From positions 17,988 through 81,987 of the forward strand of contig CAICTM010000276.1 of NCBI GenBank assembly GCA_903772945.1: a stretch of DNA of 64,000 nucleotides. Reading direction: 5' to 3'. The DNA comes from Seminavis robusta. Taxonomy: Eukaryota > Bacillariophyta > Bacillariophyceae > Naviculales > Naviculaceae. Position numbers and translations under genes: made by a program. Positions 60,341 through 64,000 of this stretch are shown in pieces (position 1 is the first letter of the stretch; each line of letters starts with the position of its first letter). The notes below the pieces were generated by a model. It saw only the letters and a program-made list of their open reading frames with translations, did not search any database and was not told the origin of the DNA.

Positions 60341-62521
60341 CTAGGGCTTTCGTTCCGCCGCAAACAACCCAATGTTGATTCCATGATCCGTGGGGTCACT
60401 AAGGCCCAGATCGTTCAGCAGCCCTTCGGCCCAACCACTCCTCTTAAGGGAGGCTCCTTGTTTGAACTTGTAATCAACGCGGCGACTGAGGAAAACGAGG
60501 CATTGATCTCGGCCAGCTCTGCCAAACAATCCTTTGCCCAAGCTCATGTCACCTTCGGGTCCCACCAGCATACCCTTCACAGAGTCAGGAGGAATCATGT
60601 ACAATGTGATCAGCTCCTGTAGCATATCCCAGTGATCATGCGGGCTTCCTGACGAAAGCATGGAAGCCCCCCGCAAAGCATCCACATCGCCTCGCAAAAT
60701 AGCAGCGCCCTGCTGGGAGACTTGGTAGTGCTTCAGGAGACGGGCTACCAAGATATCATACAAGCGCATCGAGAGGGCAGTCCAGAAGCCAGCGACTGAA
60801 TGAGATGTCATCGCACTCTGGACATGCACAAATTGGACCCTCAAACAGTAAACCAAAGACTCGACCGCGGGGCTCAGTGACGAGTCCATATTGGCCCCTT
60901 GTGGAACAGCATACGGGCCCTGGCAACGACAAAAAATGCGTGGAAAGATCGGTTAGCCGCTTTTCCAGCAACGCTACACTCACAAAAACTGCCCAAACTT
61001 TGATACTTACTGCTGACGAACCGGTGATATTGGCCATTAGACGATTTGCTCCCGTTGCCAGCATGCCTTCGCCGCCAGAAACCAAAATCCAGTGAATATG
61101 AGCACTGATGGAATCCAACGCTTTCATGATTGCGGCTTCACCCCGTCGTTCCAGCTCGGAGTAGAATTCAAACCGACAAGCTCGGGCCTTGGACATGGAG
61201 TCCTGATCATCACAACGCTCCAAAATCTCCCAAACACGTCCCGTGTCGGCTCGTCCTTCCGCCCACATTTCTCGATCAAAGGCTTTGGCCGCAGAATGTA
61301 GGCGTTCCAAACACACCCAAAAGTGCTGCTCTACTCCCAGGTCATGAGCAGGCATGTCTTGGTTGAATGGCAATTGGGGTGGCTGAGCCGGGGGATTGGT
61401 TTTGCGAGTATCCCTCAGAACTTCCATAATGGGATATAGGAATCCTTCTCCATAAAAGGAACACATTTGACTGTAGATACTGCAGACAACTCGCGCTGTA
61501 GTTTCGCCTCCCTTCTTTTTGCCCGACGAAAACATCAAACGCGCCCTCGCCAAGGACTCTGTGGCATGAACCAAAGGCTGTAGCAGAACGGACTGCTTCA
61601 ATGGCCCCGACAAGAGCGCATTCAATCCGGACTTCAAGAGTTGCTGTTTGTCCAAAGGTACCACTGGAGCCCGGTATTCCTCCAGAATTCCCTTTTCCGC
61701 CAGGGTCGAGTCCCTTCGCCTTGGAGCAGGTGGGATGAGGAGCGTGCATCCAGACTTGTCCAAACTGGAACAGCATTGATGATGCAGCAATCGCAATTCC
61801 AGATTGATGTAGCCCTGTCGATGGTATTGCTGAGTGACAATTCTTGTGAGGTCAGGAATCCTTTGAGAGACTCGACTGCATTGCGCGCAATGGCTTGCGA
61901 CTGACGACTGGTAGAGTCCAATCCCTTGTTCTTGAGATCAGAGTCAACCGACTTCTTGGCGGTCTCTTTGAGGATCATCTTTTGAGCCGAATCCTTGAGC
62001 AAGGAAAAGAGCCCAGAAGCTTTTTCGTGAATCACGACAAACGTGTCAAGCTTCTTGGACCCCGCGTCAAAGTCACCTCTCTGATCAATGCTTGCCAAAA
62101 TGTCGTTAATCCTCGCCTGCAATCCATTGATAGGATCACTAATGACCCGCTGCAAGAGAGCCCTAGCCACGACCAATGGCATGGGTTCATTTCCTTCGAG
62201 AGGATCGGCCCTGGTTTGATCGGACCCGAATACGTGCGCAATGAGTTCAAATTCTGCCGAACAGACATCGGACACCGATGAACAGAGTCGAGAATCGATC
62301 TTGTAGCACCATACAAATCCCCTTCTTCTTTGCGGTGTCCGTGGTGACTCTTCGTTGGCTTGTCTTTTCAAAAGTTCGGGAATCGCAGTAATCACCATGT
62401 CCACGTATCGCTTGTGTGAAAGATATTTACACGTGACATTGTCTCTTTTTTGAGCTTCAAACAGGCATTTGATCAGAGGTTGACTTTTGCAATTGAGCAA
62501 TGTTGGTTCTGCAGGCTTGCG
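60341..62521 (-). pseudogene. Exocyst Sec10/EXOC5-like gene, C-terminal two-thirds, with a frameshift
   Basis: Pieces in order: 62521 to about 61817 (LSHKRYVDMVITAIPELL, LLQRVISDPINGLQARINDI, KLDTFVVIHEKASGLFSLL, SLKGFLTSQELSLSN); a frame change at about 61817; then HRQGYINLELRLLHHQC through AEKGILEEYRAPVVPLD down to 61011; a 91-nt GT-AG intron (60920-61010); and a last exon (60919-60341) with FWTALSMRLYDILVARLLKH, GAAILRGDVDAL and ELITLYMIPPDSV. The helical C-terminus with (K/R)H...G..IL..D and the L..LV.P-type tail fits Sec10, an exocyst subunit that tethers secretory vesicles. The frameshift has no room for an intron. The N-terminal part expected upstream is missing: the frame is closed by TGA at 62524. 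The assignment to Sec10 is by pattern memory. Confidence 0.6.
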
Positions 62522-63048
62522 TCAATGTAACGCAGCCTCAGATCGACGTCAGGTGGGATCAATGTCGACACTAAAAAGCGTGTTTTGTTCTGAGAATCTG
62601 TTTGTCGTGGTCAGGATTTTTTCGGCCTGAAGGATTTATCCTCTGCTGAAGAGTGACCGAACTCCTAAGGAAAGTCAAGGGATGTCGTGATTATTGGATC
62701 CGTAAGACTGATGCAATGGCGCAGCTACCATCTGGACGTTTCTTCGGCAGGCCAAGCCATTGTGTGGGCGCCAAGGCGGTTAATGGAATTTTTAGCGGCT
62801 GCAGGCCGTCCGCATCAGTGTTGGGCCTTGACGCTCCGCGAGCGAGCACGCAAGCATGATCGAGGTATCCCGCCTGAACAGCCTTACTCCAATCATCACA
62901 GGTGTGCGATGCTCAACAAGCTCGAACTGCGTGGTGGTTTCGTGGGAAAGTGTGCACGCCCTGCCCACGGTTGCCCGTTGGCCACGCGGCGCGCGAGGAC
63001 TCGGACTGTGGGAAAAAAGGAAGGGAGGAAAGCAGCGAGCCGGGTCCT

Positions 63049-63085
63049 CCATATGCCATGTGAACTGACAAACTGTGGCATATGG
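63049..63085. repeat. Perfect 10-bp inverted repeat, 17-base loop
   Basis: CCATATGCCA at 63049-63058 pairs with TGGCATATGG at 63076-63085. Confidence 0.9.
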
Positions 63086-63114
63086 CCCTGACGCGACCCC
63101 GCACTACAGGCTCG

Positions 63115-63136
63115 CCGCAATTGTGATCAATTGCGG
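63115..63136. repeat. Perfect 9-bp inverted repeat, 4-base loop
   Basis: CCGCAATTG at 63115-63123, TGAT, CAATTGCGG at 63128-63136. In GC-rich DNA it would form a stable hairpin or serve as a dimer-binding site. Confidence 0.9.
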
Positions 63137-63326
63137 CCCCGGCGCGCCGCTCCAGACTGTTGTTCGGGTTACGGTACAACGCCGGAGATTCATCGGCAGA
63201 CAGTCGACGTGCGAGGCGGCTGTATGAACGGTGCATCATACTTCTCTCCTGTCGCACCGCATGCATGGTTGTTGGGGTCGGGCTCCTCTTTCGCTGAGAT
63301 GCTAAATCCAGAATTCCAGCCAACAA

Positions 63327-64000
63327 CTACAGGCGGGCGAATGAGTTTGTCTGCAGTGGTGTTCTTCGGCTCAAGCCTTGCGTCGGTAATTGGTTCGGCG
63401 TGCAATATTCCAGTTTAGACAAGTGTCCAATTTGCAATGCCGCCCTACCATTGACTTGAAACTGATCTTGAATTTCCTCGCATTTGGTCAATGCCGTGCG
63501 CAAAAACAACTCGTGCGCTTCGAGACGAATCGAATAGGATTCTTCTTGACTGAGGAGTAGCTTGGCGTGGTGGCGCGAAAGGCATTGTTTGTGTGTGAAT
63601 TTCGACCATTCACTGGAACATGTTACTGGTTCTTGCAACCATGGACTCATGTATCTTCTTCCCGCTGCTGCCGTGGTGGTGTATTGGCACCCTGAGGCTC
63701 CTTGTTCGAGGGGAAGATATCGAGATAATGGAGGATCCATGACATCGGCAAGGGATTGTACGCCGGTGAGCTTCTTGTCTTTTTTCTTGTCCTTTTTTTT
63801 TTTTTTGCATCTTTTGGATTCTTCAAATGCTTGCTCTGGGTTCTTGCTCTTTTCGCTTTTCCGTGTAATCGTGGGAATGTGTGACTTTTGTAGAACAAAC
63901 GGCGTTCCAAGCCTTTTACATTTTTGCGTCAGTATGGTCTTGTGAATTCGCATGTGTAGGATGATGTCGCCGGAAGGGGTATCGAAGCGAGAAGCGTGTG
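63327..64000 (-). CDS. N-terminal-side gene fragment, possibly the 5' part of the Sec10-like gene (5' end beyond the right edge)
   Basis: The minus-strand frame is open from the window edge to a stop at 63327; the first internal ATG is 63953. It has a very basic run (CKKKKKDKKKDKKL), then YLPLEQGASGCQYTTT, EWSKFTHKQCLSRHHAKLL, and a helix, EAHELFLRTALTKCEEIQDQ, ending FQVNGRAALQIGH. The last element looks like the start of the Sec10 helical region, and the coding character fades right after it (about 63420), where the GC-rich segment begins. If so, this is the Sec10 N-terminus and about 200 codons are missing or replaced between here and 62521. Alternatively it is an unrelated gene whose exon ends with a donor near GGTAGGG (63447). 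Confidence 0.45.
   Translation of the reverse strand, partial: HASRFDTPSGDIILHMRIHKTILTQKCKRLGTPFVLQKSHIPTITRKSEKSKNPEQAFEESKRCKKKKKDKKKDKKLTGVQSLADVMDPPLSRYLPLEQGASGCQYTTTAAAGRRYMSPWLQEPVTCSSEWSKFTHKQCLSRHHAKLLLSQEESYSIRLEAHELFLRTALTKCEEIQDQFQVNGRAALQIGHLSKLEYCTPNQLPTQGLSRRTPLQTNSFARL

Larger units (their letters stand above)
62640..63415. other. GC-rich segment of unknown origin with two perfect hairpins
   Basis: The segment is GC-rich relative to its neighbours (for example 44 of 60 bases at 62941-63000). It lies between the Sec10-like body and the gene fragment at the right edge. Long frames on both strands look like a by-product of high GC. Two inverted repeats are perfect: CCATATGCCA/TGGCATATGG at 63049-63085 and CCGCAATTG/CAATTGCGG at 63115-63136. 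It could be an insertion, horizontally acquired DNA, or an unusual intron. Confidence 0.55.

Noticed and set aside
62687-63091. 134-codon plus-strand frame in the GC-rich block
   Set aside because: Equally long frames exist on the other strand; explained by scarcity of stops in GC-rich DNA and no recognised domain.

Overview
The window looks like nuclear DNA of a stramenopile, most probably a pennate diatom. The evidence is gene content and structure. Several protein types seem diatom-like (a small protein with a VxFxxVxVRxxP-type opening, a related WxxxxEI/HPAH protein, a U-box plus Sel1 protein, a glutaredoxin-DEP-DUF547 protein). Introns are few and mostly short (78-91 nt, GT-AG), single-exon genes dominate, and intergenic DNA is littered with TACCGGTA and CTAGCTAG palindromes. 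The species assignment is inference; no marker gene is present.

Layout. 1-842: start of a Ser/Arg/Asn-rich protein running off the left edge. 1624-2643: 5'-truncated Copia retrotransposon remnant. 3071-5837: head-to-head pair, a C2H2 zinc-finger protein and an exosome RNase PH-type subunit. 6105-9242: a SAP / acidic-repeat / U-box / Sel1 gene with a single-base repeat slip, then a NodB-type deacetylase. 11628-13415: a cyclooxygenase-like haem peroxidase. 14153-16641: a small diatom-type protein and a two-exon type II glycosyltransferase. 17818-24044: a frameshifted ankyrin-type gene and two diverged paralogues on the minus strand, separated by a hAT-like non-autonomous transposon with an 8-bp target duplication. 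25542-29116: two decayed genes for polytopic membrane proteins. 29664-34421: a 1585-residue CtIP/Sae2-like DNA-end-resection protein with six tandem repeats that combine SxT and TQ phospho-motifs. 34876-37912: a GatC-like amidotransferase subunit and a tandem pair of short-chain dehydrogenases. 38380-42164: a four-exon LIN54/TSO1-type CXC (CRC) DNA-binding protein. 43906-52471: mostly intergenic, with an ArfGAP (45773-47212), a glycosyltransferase-like fragment, a dense CGCGACT repeat cluster (48401-48634) and a decayed tyrosine-recombinase-like element. 53484-59969: glutaredoxin-DEP-DUF547 protein, two small proteins of unknown function and an AlkB-type dioxygenase. 60341-64000: a Sec10/EXOC5-like gene with a frameshift, an intron and a GC-rich segment where its N-terminal half should be.

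The genes form no operon-like unit; they are independent nuclear genes. The most notable items are the SxT/TQ array of the CtIP-like protein, the COX-like enzyme whose distal-histidine position is a glutamate, the hAT-like element, the disrupted Sec10-like locus, and several single-base frameshifts that could be real decay or sequence error.
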